From: Knoxdaviesia capensis | Lineage: Eukaryota; Ascomycota; Sordariomycetes; Microascales; Gondwanamycetaceae | Assembly (NCBI GenBank): GCA_001510575.1 | Contig: LNGK01000001.1 | Coordinates: forward strand, 806,001-870,000 | Reading direction: 5' to 3' | DNA: 64,000 nucleotides | Shown: positions 36,201 through 47,432 of the stretch, in pieces | How positions within the stretch are numbered: the first letter of the stretch is position 1 | Layout of the letters: each line of letters starts with the position of its first letter | Notes under the pieces: model-generated | Database searches by the model: none | What the model was told of the DNA's origin: nothing | What the model saw: the letters and a program-made list of their open reading frames with translations, nothing else | Program-made: the position numbers and the translations under genes

Positions 36201-38717
36201 GCTCTTCGATTTGGAAGTTTGGTGATAAGAAGGCTTGGAAGCTGGGTATATGTGTGTGCTCATAGCACTCCCTGCATGTACTGTTCAGTACTCAACTCGT
36301 ACATCATGTACAGTACAGTATGTACTGTAGATTCAATCCTAGACAGCTGAACCCAGCATATGCAGTCCACTTACGACAATGCCCCCCTCGCAAGCTAGTG
36401 CACCAGCCTTGAACAGCCGTCTTTCGTTATCAGTAGGCACTATCGTCCTGGAATTCGGTTCGTGGATACCTGACCTAGTACTGTAGCCCGGTCTTTAAGT
36501 GGTCTTCCTCTTCCAAACTCGCCTACGAAGGCGAAGAGAAAGACACAGCCCGACGGAACCCACCGAATACGAATGGCAAGTGTGCTGGATTCACCGCTGG
36601 AAGCTCAGGTTTTTCTAAACATAGGTCGTGTCCCATAAGAAAGTTTCCGAAACAGAAAAAAGTCCCCTTCATTCCTCTTCTCGATATGACACCTGAGTGC
36701 ATGGCAATAGCCCCCCCTACACCTCCTTTTTTTTCACCTGACCCTCGCGCATATCAGCCCAGGATCTCCCGTCTAACGCAAATCCTGATGTGGTGGCTTG
36801 TTCAAAGAGATCAAAAGGAAAACCGAGCAGTGTTTGCCGTGGCCCTGGTTGACATATCGGCCGGGGGTCTCTTGCGAAATCCCCCGATCGTTGTCTCGGT
36901 AGCCTTCCGAGTGGGCGCGGGCCAGCCAAGCCAAGGAGACCAAACGGATGGCGGATTTGCAGGGCTTGGGGGAGGGTCCGAGGGGATATGGGCTGGTCGT
37001 GTAAAGCCCTCTCCTGGCACCTAGATGCATCTGTAAGCCATCGGCAAAGTTTCTCTGAAACTGCATCGTTAGAAGAGTGGAAGGCGTACACGATGCCTTC
37101 ATGGTGAGGACTTTAAAGGTGTCGAGTTTCACGAGATTGATCTCGAATTGGCGGGACCACATTGGTTTCTAGATGTTCTCAGGTGTTCCTGGTCTGATAC
37201 ACACTTTCACCCGCCCAAGCTGTCTCGTTCCAGCATGGATTGTCGTTACACCGGCTAGACTTGCCAGGTAACCCGGGCCGAGACGACGGCCATCACGAAC
37301 CCTAACCCTAGAGCCACATCCAGGGTCGCCGTGTGTCAACCGCATCAAGTGAACGGCTAGCGAGAGTAGATAGACATCGATGCTGCTATTCTGGGCTATA
37401 TTGGGACCATGGCCACCACTATCGGTACTTCCCACACACGCCTCTGAATACCTGGATTCCAAATCCCGCTGCGAATGCCGTGGGCCATGAGTTTTTATCC
37501 CGCCATCCATATTGGCCGTGAACCGGACCGTTGGTGATTGTGAGTGGAGGGTGGGATATAGATAGTAGCACTGGTGCCCGATCGAGATATTCTTCCGAGG
37601 CCACTGCGGCAAACGGGGAAACGGTGTAAATGGTGTTTCGTTTCGTGAGAGCTGCCGAGTTGGAGAACGGTGTGGCGTCCCAACGGGGGAGAGACACTTC
37701 TGTTGCTCGATCGCACGAACGGTGCACACGAGCCATGCTTTGGGCCAAAAAGGGAAACGTAGACCTCCCTTCTGGATAGAAGTCCTGGGTCGGGGTTCTC
37801 TCAATTTAGCCTCATCCGCATCGAGAAGTGCCCCCTCACTCATAACCACACAGCATAGCACATCCTCTATTATTATATTCCGGGTACCGGTAATATATCC
37901 CAGTGGCAAAACCGGACCTAGAACAAACCAAAGCACCGCTCTTTCTGTCCTGATTCTGCGTCTCTGGCCCCCAGTTCCACTCGTGTCTATCATACAGGGA
38001 CACTACTCCCGTGATCGGAGACCCGGCGGCGATCATAGGAGTAACCGGTGGCTGTGGTCCCCTTTTTGGATGGTTCTGAACTGGAGGCGAAATCCCCGGG
38101 CGGCACAGCGCTGCAGTCTCTCCCGGTGTCACGCTATGGCCAGGTTATCGATGGGGCGCGAGGAGGGTTTCATGGCCGGCGATCGCAGAAACACGGTGTT
38201 CGGAGAATATCGCGGTGCGTGCGGTGGCTGGCAGGGTGGGACAGGCCCCAAAATTGCCGTGGGGTTTTTTTCATTTCTGAGCTTGAGTGAGCACACTTAT
38301 CTGGCATCGCTTGGATCATTGCAGAAACGGTATCTCTTGCGTGCTGCTTTTGCTGGCCTCCTGCGTGGGATGTCACTGCCAGATGCGCGATCCATATCGA
38401 GACCCGAGTGTGTGAGATGGGGGGGCATACTGATATACTCCGTCCATCTATTCCATCTATTATTAGCTTGTTTTACCCGGCCCGTGTTCCCACCCGCCCG
38501 CGGAGACACCAAAACATGGACTCGTATGATGGAGAGAGTCGCGGTTCCCGGTTCGCCTGGTGCTTGTGGGTATGTTGCTGTTGCAATATGCGGGAACACC
38601 AGCAGACGTGAATAGGATCCTGTGTGGTCGGAGGCAGAGGATAGTGAAGTCTTGGAAAAACATCTACAGATGACCCTGGAATGAGCGAGAAACGCCCAAC
38701 GTGCATGAAGAACTTGG

Positions 38718-38739
38718 ATATATATATATATATATATAA
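38718..38739. repeat. (TA)n microsatellite
   Basis: Pure AT/TA alternation of 21-22 bp. Confidence 0.9.
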
Positions 38740-39372
38740 TCTATCATCCAACGTATATTGAAGTAAATTTGGCCCAATTTCGAGAAGCTATGACTCCAAT
38801 TGCCTTGCCTCGATCTGCGACCCAGTTATCCGAAAGCTTTTGCTTGTATGTAGGCTATAATTAGGTGGCCCTGATATCGGATGTAGAGACAATTAATCTG
38901 CGTGGTGTCTATTTTCTCTCTGAGGGACCCAATCTCCAGTGATCTGGATATCAACAGCAGGGCGGAAATATGGCTTATCCACCTCACCGCAATATATGGC
39001 TGCGATATTGGACCCGGTCATCCGAGATATGTCTTCGAGCTGATGAATTGAAGGGCAAGCAGCATATCAGTGTCGTGAAGCGAGTCTCAACGCCAGAGGT
39101 GCGGTTTTCGGCTTGCTGTGTCTCCCCTTCGACGGCATTTCCGGAATCCCAATGTCTGTGAGATTTGCTTGTGTGTGGCTGGGAAGCTTGGATGTACTAT
39201 GGACTTGCAGATATTGGCGAGATATAGATTGGGAGGGGAGTTTTCCCGTGGTCTAAATATGGACGGTGGTGATATTGAGACCATTTTGAAAGCTCCGGAT
39301 ATGGAGGGTGTTGTATATGAGGGACTGTTAAATGTGGATGGAGCTGAGGTTGATGTTGACGGCGAAGACAAC

Positions 39373-39379
39373 TATAAAA
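39373..39379 (+). promoter_or_regulatory. TATA box of the secreted-protein gene
   Basis: TATAAAA about 209 bp upstream of the start codon at 39588, followed by a C/T-rich leader, a common arrangement for inducible fungal genes. Confidence 0.45.
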
Positions 39380-39587
39380 TGGCGATGGGAACCCGGGAAT
39401 GAGGGAATGACTAGAAGAGAGAGACACGGCATTCATCTTCCCTCTCAACATTCACCCTTACTCGAACTCATCATTACTAGGCCATCTTCATCAAAACAGA
39501 GATTGTACTCAGATAGAATATAATCTGAAAGTTCTCGATACTATCTCTAATTACTCTTCTTCACCTCCACACCCCCCTTCGTCCACA

Positions 39588-40181
39588 ATGACCAGACTTC
39601 TTTCAACCCTCCGGACAGTGGCGGTCCTCTTTGCTGCGACCACCCAAGCCTTCCAAATACCCACAGACCTGGCCGACGGCATGTACGCCGTGTCGTTTGA
39701 CGATGCCGGCGAAGCCACCAGCGCGCCGGCGCTCCTGGGCCCGCTATCCAGCGCCTCAGCGGTCGCTGCACGGCACTCGCGCACGCCGGCGGCGCGCGAC
39801 GCCGAGGCGCTGCCGTCGCCGTACGCGATGTGCGGCGTCTTCGGCCAGAACATGGACATGGACGCGTTCCGCGCGGTGCGCGACGAGCTGCTGGGCAGCT
39901 GCGACGCCGGCCTCTACTACCAGCCGAACGTGGCGGTGATGTTCGCGCGCGGCGGCGTGGTGGCCTACTGGTGCAACTTTGCCGGCAGCCTCGATCCCAA
40001 GAACGCCGGCAAGGGCCTCGACACGCTCAAGCCGGGGCGGTGCTTCCGCAGCGAGGCCAGCGATGCGATGAAGATTCTCGACGGCGGCTGCGGGGCGAGC
40101 CATACCGGCTACGTGCTGGTGGATGATTGGAATCGCGCGTATGGGCGGGCGTTCCAGGGTGCCGATGTGTGCAGACTGTGA
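39588..40181 (+). CDS. Small secreted six-cysteine protein of unknown function
   Basis: Intronless 197-residue protein. The N-terminus MTRLLSTLRTVAVLFAATTQA is a signal peptide, with cleavage likely after the TQA near residue 21. An Ala/Ser-rich stretch with RHSRTPAARD, a possible dibasic-like processing region, leads to a core with six cysteines at 82, 105, 129, 152, 168 and 195, enough for three disulfides. Core signatures are YAMCGVFG, VAYWCNF, GGCG and WNRAYGRAF. The layout resembles small secreted or effector-like proteins of filamentous fungi, and a link to Ecp2/Hce2-type proteins is conceivable, but I do not recognise the family. It stands alone, with more than 4 kb of non-coding DNA on each side, and has a TATA box. 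Secretion is well supported; role is not. Confidence 0.8.
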   Translation: MTRLLSTLRTVAVLFAATTQAFQIPTDLADGMYAVSFDDAGEATSAPALLGPLSSASAVAARHSRTPAARDAEALPSPYAMCGVFGQNMDMDAFRAVRDELLGSCDAGLYYQPNVAVMFARGGVVAYWCNFAGSLDPKNAGKGLDTLKPGRCFRSEASDAMKILDGGCGASHTGYVLVDDWNRAYGRAFQGADVCRL

Positions 40182-43100
40182 TTTGTTTCAGCGGGCCAGC
40201 GTTTCGTGAGATGAGATATTGGGAGATACCTAGTTAATACAGCACTTGATACTGATTCAGTCTATCTGCACATGCTCGATGGTGATGCTATGATATGGGA
40301 GTGACCGATGGCATGTTGAGGAGTGGTGAGATTAGGGTTAAGCCCGAACACTTACAGATTCTCACCATACGCCCCCATGTGGAATGTTCCCCGGTTCCCT
40401 AGAGAATACGTAAATGAGCGCTGGAGGCAGCAGGACATGATGAGAACCAGTCAGAGCCTTTGCTTGTAATTGTGCCCGCTAGTAGCGCCGCTATGTCCGG
40501 GCCACGGTCGTCATCGTGCTGCCGTCTGTCAAGAGGAACCCTGAGTAGCTCATGTCTGTCCTACGATAAGCAGGACTCGGCAATTACGTTTTGACTCGTT
40601 GTAATAGATAGCAGCAACGCATAGCTCCTTGTGTAAAGCGATTTATCCGCAACGCGAAATATCCGGCCCGGGGTGACGGTCGACCGAGTATTCGCGTTTC
40701 CGGTGGACGGCCAGCTCGCTTGATGGCGCAGGCCTGGCTACCACACCCATCCGACTGTTTCGGGAATGTCCTGCCAGAGCAATATCAAGAACGGCCCTGG
40801 GCAGACTCGCCGCAGGATTCTCTCAACACGGCGATCAATGGTGGCGTTCTCTGGTGACGGGACTGTATCAATAGCGTGTCCCTATGCGCGGAGAGTGGGT
40901 GCATGGCACGCGGCGAACTGAGCCTAGGGCCACCGCGAGATACAGGGCGAGTGGATGGGCGAGATTCAGCCAGGCCGGGTGAGAGACAGCGCCACTTTGA
41001 GAGGACGGTGATTGTATGCTCTCTATCACAGAGGGGGTGGCTAATGCAGTGAAAATCCATATACAAGCATAGATATCCTCTCTTTCCTTTTTCTTTCGTC
41101 GTCCATTGAGGTCTGGGCCTCTGGCGGATTGGGATACCTTGCATTGCAGCTCACAGTCACACAAGGGCGATGTGGAATGCAAGGGCACGAGGGCTGGGCT
41201 GCTATTCAACCCTTGCCCCGTTTCAAGGCTTTGCCCTCGCTTCTGCAGCTACCACTACCGTCATAGGTGGGGGGACGGCAGACTGAGAGAGAGAGAGTGT
41301 GTGTGAGTGGGTCAGTGAGCGAAGGAAGACCGAGTGTGAACCTGTGAGATAAGAAGCACCCCTCGGCCTTTGGTATCAGACCCGGAATTCCGAGAGCTTG
41401 CTTTGGTTGCTGGCCTGTGACTGCTTTTTTTCTCCTTTTCTTTGCTCGCTTGTATCCAGCGTACTGCCGATCATCAGTACAGTAAACTTGCCGCTATTCA
41501 GTATGCAGTGCTGATACGACTGTCAAGCGAGACGCCGGTGTGGTGCCGGATGTGGAAGGACTTCCGTGAATCGGCTGGAAGGAGAGGTGCGAAGACGCGG
41601 GAGACGATGTGATCCGGCCCGAGCGCAATCACCAGCAACTGTGCCACTAATCTGTGCATTCTTTCTATGTCAGTTAGATGCTTAGAGCGGAGTTCAACAG
41701 GGTTCGTCCTGGTTAATGCCTCGCGTGGGACTGGCCAACGATGCTCTTCTATTTGACCCGCAAAGCCGGGCACTGTTCCGACGATGCTTATCTGGGTTCT
41801 AATCTGCGTAGGGTGGGATACATGAAGTGAGTGCCCGCTGTTTTGTTTGACGAACCCCGCGGGGGTGTAAGGGGTGTGAAATGCAAGACAAGAACGCACT
41901 GCGCGGGGCAGACGGTGGCGTGCTGTGTGATAGAGGAGAGACACGATAAGCCAGTCTCATGTACAGTGCAGTACAGTACAAGTGTGTGCGGAGAACAAGC
42001 CACAAGGGATGCCGACACGGCCTGGCCTGGACTTTGCAACTGTATTGGGAGAGATCGGCAGTGAGGGGAACTCACACAACAAAAGAAACGAAAGGCAGAT
42101 CAGCACGGTCACTCGTGGTGAACAAACGATGCAGCGAAAAGGAGAGAGTGGAAAAAAAGGAAGTAAACGAAGGATTGCCAGAAGCCATACTCCTATCTCG
42201 CACATAATATTCGGTCTTTTTTTATTATTTATTTCTGTTTTTTTCTTTTCGCAAGACCCAGCTGCAAACAAACACTCCACAGAGACGACATCAAAAGGAA
42301 CTTCCGGCGCTAGGCCGTTTGTGGGGCCGCTGTGGCCCGTGCACTCCGCCGCGCCCCGCTTATTTACCGGCTCCGTATTGGTGAGATGGTGGAACGGCCA
42401 ATCAGCGACAACATGGGATTGTCATTGTGCCAGGTTTTCTCTTTTGATGAGGAGGGGTCTGGAACTGTGGTTCTGAGAGTTCCTTTTGCTGTGGTTGGTT
42501 GTGCTCTGTGGCTTTTTATGAAGTGCTTCCTTCTGATGTGGTGGGCCGTGGGCGGATGTGTTACTGCTGTATGGGGAGGAGAATCGGATGTGATCTGCTT
42601 GCTCAAGGCGCTCGTTTCCTGTTGCTCACGACTCAGCTAGGGGTGCAAACGCGCGTGCTGATCCCTTCGGGCCGGACTTCTTTTTGCCGTCCCACTGCCG
42701 TCTCCCCTGTGTGGCTTTTGAGTATCGATGGCTCGTGTGTGCCCTGTATCGTGCGCTTCTCTCCCCCCTCCTTTTCTCTTATCCTGTGACAGCCATGATT
42801 GAATGTCCCCAGCTATGATTCCGATGTTGCTTTTTCTGGGGGCGGAACCTCTGTGCGTCTTGGACTGGTCTGGACAACGTTGGGGAGTCGCCGGAACACA
42901 CTGCCGGAGTATCTACACTCCTCTACCCTCAACAGAGTGGTGGTGTCTCTTTACACTTTTTCAGTCACTGATCAGAGATGGGGCGTACGGAAATAGGCGG
43001 TGAGCAAAGCCAGATGAGTCTGGATCGGATAGTGTGGGCTTCTGCGTTTGCATGCGGGTTTCCCTGTTTTGTCTGGGACATTGCGGTTTCTTGGGTCGTT

Positions 43101-43765
43101 GGTTTTCCCACTTGCAAGCCAACTGTTCGTCTCGATTGTTTGCTGTCTTCTGCGTTACGGGAAGTGCTCTTAGAGTCTGCGTTTGCGAGCCGGTGGATCT
43201 TCTCTGGTCTTCTCTACAGTTCTTCCATCTCATGGAGACATGGTCTCTTATAGGGAACGGCAAGTCACTTGCTCCAGTGTCATTCCATTGTCAGACATTA
43301 CACCAACGTCTTCACTGCATTCATACTGGGTTATGAGGGTGGCAGAAGAGGTCACGTCAGCAGAGATATGTGAAAGAGGGGAAGTTGTGAAGGGAGACGT
43401 CTCCGGACTTAGCGATAAGGGCTGGACACTCTGTGTGTCTAGCTCAGGGGGCGCCACCAAGTCTTGATACTCTGCGGAAAGGTCTTGCAGAGGCATGATG
43501 GACCTGGGAATGGACCCGTGCCGGTGAGAGTCCGGAGTTGTGATATGGTATGGTTCCTTTTGACTGTCCCCCTGTGCTTCCTGCTTCGATATAGAGACGA
43601 GGGGAAGCGGCCAATAGGATGAAGGTCAGAACGCCACGACCTGAGTCGGTTACGGGCTTGGCCGTTCGTTTCGTTTTCTGTCGTTCCCTCTTCTGGCACG
43701 CCGCTTTGGCCTGACTCACTGCGGAGGGAGAACGGTCTAGACTGGAGGTGTACCTGTAATGACAT

Positions 43766-43783
43766 GTGCATATCGATATGCAC
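43766..43783. repeat. Perfect 18-bp palindrome, GTGCATATCGATATGCAC
   Basis: The two 9-bp halves are exact reverse complements. A second partial copy, GTATCGATATGG, follows directly at 43783-43794. This could be a transcription-factor site or chance. Confidence 0.9.
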
Positions 43784-44542
43784 GTATCGATATGGCATTC
43801 CGCGCTTCCAAGCTCAAGTGCTCTTCACCCCCCGCCCACCATTACTCCTCCTCCGGACTGCCTTCCCTTGTGTGGTTCCTTTTCGTGCCCTTGGGGAGAT
43901 GTTGTTCGTTTTGATCGTGGCGTTTTCAGCCCCTGAGAGACGCTTCTCGACTGGCCGAGAAGAAACTCATCGAGGTGCAGTCGTTTCTTTTGTCAAGCAG
44001 TTGCTTTTGTCTCGGTTTTCTCGGTGCGCACTCATGGTGATATACGGTTGCTTTTGCCAGGCCACAACAGTCATAGGCCAGCCTCCAACGACGCCATGAT
44101 GAGCTCCATGCAGCGAGACTGGCTAGACGATGATGTGACGGCGTCTGCGTTTCTTCTTCCGCTCTGTCTGTATCTGCGATGGTGCTCCTTCGTCGACATC
44201 CTCGACTGCTGATCCTTCTCAGCTTTGGCGTTGATCCTGAGTTGTTTGCTTTTTTCCTGGGAGGGTCTGGAATGTCAGGTGCACACGCCCCGGTGCACGA
44301 AAAAAGATTGAATGCCTCTGGCGTTAGCCGGCGTTTACTTGAGACTTCCGGGGGTGTCGATGTATTCGGCGTGTTCTTGGAGTCTAAACTCCTGCTCTGG
44401 GGAACGATATGCCAGATTCAGCGATGGTGCAGGCGTGACTCTGGTGAAAGAGGGATAGCAGAATGAGAAAGAGTGAGAGACATGAATATTTGAGTGCAAG
44501 TTGCACATGTCTCTAGTCTTGTGTCGTTGTGAGTCCTCGGCT

Positions 44543-44549
44543 ATATAAA
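44543..44549 (+). promoter_or_regulatory. TATA box of the histidine-rich protein gene
   Basis: TATATAAAG context, 370 bp before the start codon, followed by a long C/T-rich leader typical of strongly expressed fungal genes. Confidence 0.5.
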
Positions 44550-44918
44550 GCAGCGGTTTCCCTCACTCGGATGTCTTGATCTTGAGATGTTCCGGCCAGG
44601 CCAAACATTCCAAGCCTTCACACTCATCTTCCTTTCGTCTTCACTCCCCTTCATCTGCTCTTTTATCTTTGTGATACTCTCAAACAAACACTGCTTTCTT
44701 GCCTTCAAACTGTCCTTTTTCGTTGCACTGTTGCCTTCATATCTTGCTGCCCTCACCACTTCCACTACCACCTCCCACTTTTCCACCCGTCTTACATCTT
44801 CCCTGATCCACCCGCTGCCCCTGCTCCTACACTCTTCCCCTTAAGTCTAGAGAAGCCTATTTGCCCCTCTCTCCCCTTCAATCTTGATCTACCCACTTCC
44901 CCAGACAAGCTTATCGGC

Positions 44919-46307
44919 ATGGCTCCCGAACCTTGCACTGCCGCTCCTGCAGCAGCTCCCTGCGGCGGCAAGAAGACCATGACCCCGCCTGGCTTCCCGG
45001 CCGTGGCTGTCGTGGACACTGCAGCCACCACATTCCAGTCTGCCCAGGGCCCGGCTGTCGCCGCGGCTGCTACTGCGGTTGCCAACACGGCAGGCACCGA
45101 GCCCCTAGACCACGAACTCACTAATGGAGGAGAGGAGGATGAGGATGAGGATGAGGATGAGGATGAGGAGTACGGCGAGTCAGACGGGTCGAGCGAAGAA
45201 GATATGTCTGATTATGAGGATGAGGATGGAGCGGACGCCACACCCCAGCCGGCGGCTTCGGTTCCCGCCGCTAGCCACGCTGCGGCTAACATGAACGGCC
45301 AGGCCCCGGCTGCCACTGCTCACTCGGCCCACTACCACGGGACTCACCACTCAGCCCACTCGGCCTACACGGCCCACTCGGGTCACTACGCGGCCCACTC
45401 GGGCTACCATTCGGCCCATACGGGTCACTCGGGTCATCACCCGGCCCATGCGGGTCACTCGGCCCATGCGGGACATTCGACCCACTCAAGCCACTCTGGC
45501 CACCCCATCCACTCGGCCACGCAGACTGGAGGCCATGCTGCCGGACAGGGACCGGCCGCCGCACCCGCCCCCAAGCGCGACCTAGGCCCCATTTCCGTGA
45601 TCCTGCCGTACCCCAGTTTCTGCATGCCCGGCAATGGACTGCCTGGCGGCGGCCTGCCCGGATCCTCGTTCTGCGGCGACAATTCGCCCCACGAGGACAC
45701 CGATGACGCGTACTGGAAGCGCGAGTTCGACGCGGCCAGAACCCGCCTCCCGCATCTGGTGGCGGCGTACTTCGCCGCGCTCAACGCGCAGCACGAGGCC
45801 CACGCCGCCAACGTGGCCGACATCAACGCGGTGCCGGAGTTCAAGCCGTCGCGCGGCGGCGGCGGCGGCGGCGGCGCCGACGACTCGGACGGCGAGAGCC
45901 GCCCCGGCAGCTCGAGCAGCAGCGGCAGCACCGACCACGGCACCAGCCTGTACCCGCAGACGCGCGACCTGGCCCACCACATGCGCGTGCTGCGCAACGC
46001 GGCCACCATCCTGTACTTCCTGACCTTCGGCAAGAGCAAGCCGCGTCCCGGCCAGGACGAGGCGTCCAAGGCGGCCGAGGACGCGGCCGACATCCGCATG
46101 GCCCTGGAGACGGCCACGCCGAAGCCGGGCGCCGAGCCGGAGGTGCCGCCGCCGGGATACCGGATGGGCCCCGTGCTGCCGGGCCTGGGCCTGCCGCTGC
46201 CTCCGGGAGGCGAGGACCGGCCCATGGTGTTCTACTCGTCGGCTGGGATCCAGGTGGGCATGCTTTCGCCGACCGGCCGTGCTCATCGCCCGGCTGCGGC
46301 TTCTTGA
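44919..46307 (+). CDS. Acidic, histidine-rich protein of unknown family
   Basis: Intronless 462-residue protein. Residues 1-65 are Ala/Pro/Thr-rich. Residues 72-105 are an Asp/Glu tract built on DEDEDED. Residues 135-206 hold about 23 His in a periodic HxxH pattern (HSAHSAY, HTGHSGHH, HAGHSAHAGHS). The second half looks folded: LGPISVILPYPSFCMPG, then AYWKREFDAARTRLPHLVAAYFAALNAQHEAH, a Gly/Ser spacer, and DLAHHMRVLRNAATILYFLTFGK, ending with a Pro-rich stretch. There is no signal peptide. Dense HxxH repeats next to an acidic tract suggest binding of zinc, copper or nickel, which is inference. I recognise no family. A TATA box lies upstream, and the aberrant GTPase gene follows in the same direction 1.1 kb away. 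Confidence 0.75.
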   Translation: MAPEPCTAAPAAAPCGGKKTMTPPGFPAVAVVDTAATTFQSAQGPAVAAAATAVANTAGTEPLDHELTNGGEEDEDEDEDEDEEYGESDGSSEEDMSDYEDEDGADATPQPAASVPAASHAAANMNGQAPAATAHSAHYHGTHHSAHSAYTAHSGHYAAHSGYHSAHTGHSGHHPAHAGHSAHAGHSTHSSHSGHPIHSATQTGGHAAGQGPAAAPAPKRDLGPISVILPYPSFCMPGNGLPGGGLPGSSFCGDNSPHEDTDDAYWKREFDAARTRLPHLVAAYFAALNAQHEAHAANVADINAVPEFKPSRGGGGGGGADDSDGESRPGSSSSSGSTDHGTSLYPQTRDLAHHMRVLRNAATILYFLTFGKSKPRPGQDEASKAAEDAADIRMALETATPKPGAEPEVPPPGYRMGPVLPGLGLPLPPGGEDRPMVFYSSAGIQVGMLSPTGRAHRPAAAS

Positions 46308-47432
46308 GCGGCACCCGGTGGCCACTGACTATAAGGGGATTGACCGATGCCGCCGTCTAACCACATCGCATGGTGGCCAGCGCGGCCGTGAACCCCAGGC
46401 TACTGGCATTCCCTCCCGGAACTGGCATGAGGGTATTGAGGTGTGAGAGAGACGCTTTTCTCTTGTTTCTTGTGTGTTTATGGTCGGCTCGAACTCACGT
46501 ACACGACTCTTGTATTCTGGAATCTAGGTGGGATTCGTCGGGAAATCTGAGTGTGTTGTGTTTGTGAATCTGCCCCTAGGAAGAACACGATGTTTCTGGT
46601 TCTATTACCAGTTTGCTTACATTTCTTTTCTTTTCCTTTCTGACTTCTAGTGTGCCCATTTCTTTGTCTTTCTTTTCTCTTTTCCTTTTTGGCTTCCTTA
46701 GGTACGGGGGTGTTCTTGTGTGGAGGATTTCCTATTTTCTTGACCTTTGTTTCACTTTTATCTTGTTATTAGAAGAGTTCGGGCCTGACCCTTCTTTCTT
46801 TTACCTGACATGAGCTAAGGTTTTGTTCTATTATTGTGTTACTATTGAATTAAGTGTGCTTTCTGTTTAAGGTCTGATGTGATCTGTAACTGTGAACTTC
46901 CTCGAGGTCGTGAGAATTAGCTTTCATTAGGGTTTAGGGTTACTTAACACACCCCAACCTTCGGGGATAGTTCTGACCCTAATTTTCATCTAGAGTAAGA
47001 AGAGTGAGCAAGAGAAGATGAAGTCCTATCGCTAACCTCCTTGATCGACGGCACAAGGTTCACAGGAGGTTCTTCACACAAATTAGCCTGTTGATCCTAA
47101 CGAAGGATCTGCAACAGTGGGCAAAATGCCTGTGATACACCCAGTTTCATAAGCCTTGGTCGGCATGCCTGTGAAGGTTTGTTTGCGTGGTTTGCTGGTG
47201 GCATTAGCTGGTAGCTTGTATTCTCAACGTGCCAGATTAAGTTGGACTTAAGCGACGGTCGCATGTAAATAGCACACCTGGAAAAGTGACCTAGATACAC
47301 ACACAGGCAAACTTCCATCCCCGCGCGTGTTTCCATATAAGAGTGACCTGTGTTTTCTGACACAGCACACAGACACTGAAAGTTCATCATCTGCTTCTAC
47401 ACACAGCTTCGAACTTCACGGGCCACACAAGC
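46308..47432. other. Intergenic region between the His-rich gene and the GTPase-like gene
   Basis: Contains a telomere-like TTAGGGTTTAGGGTTA at 46927-46942, 491 bp before the next start codon, and a possible TATA element (TATAAG) near 47335. No gene seen. Confidence 0.5.

Larger units (their letters stand above)
33275..39587. other. 6.3 kb intergenic region, the largest gap in the window
   Basis: No gene could be supported. The first kilobase is the purine-rich leader and promoter of the NIPA-like gene. Further on are a palindromic GTACA/TGTAC cluster at 36298-36331, telomere-like AACCCTAACCCTA at 37298-37310, a TA run at 38718-38739, and TATAAAA at 39373-39379 that fits the secreted-protein gene. 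Two overlapping opposite-strand open frames of about 270-300 codons (37169-37993 minus, 37722-38615 plus) lack motifs and have random composition. Confidence 0.45.
40182..44918. other. 4.7 kb intergenic region
   Basis: No gene could be supported. Notable pieces are TTAGGGTTA at 40332-40340, a pair of CCAAT boxes (inverted at 42377-42381, direct at 42398-42404), an 18-bp palindrome at 43766-43783, and a TATA box at 44543-44549. Open frames of about 100-150 codons, for example 41498-41944 minus, have no motif and uneven composition. Confidence 0.45.

Noticed and set aside
37169..38615. Two overlapping opposite-strand frames of 274 and 297 codons
   Set aside because: Both have near-random composition, no motifs, no splice-supported extension, and cannot both be real; chance frames are expected in a 6-kb gap.
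39118..39402. A 94-codon frame just upstream of the secreted-protein gene
   Set aside because: It overlaps the TATA box and promoter of that gene and has no family signal.
41498..41944. A 148-codon minus-strand frame in the 4.7-kb gap
   Set aside because: Considered as the gene for the orphan CCAAT boxes, but there is no motif and no splice-consistent extension.
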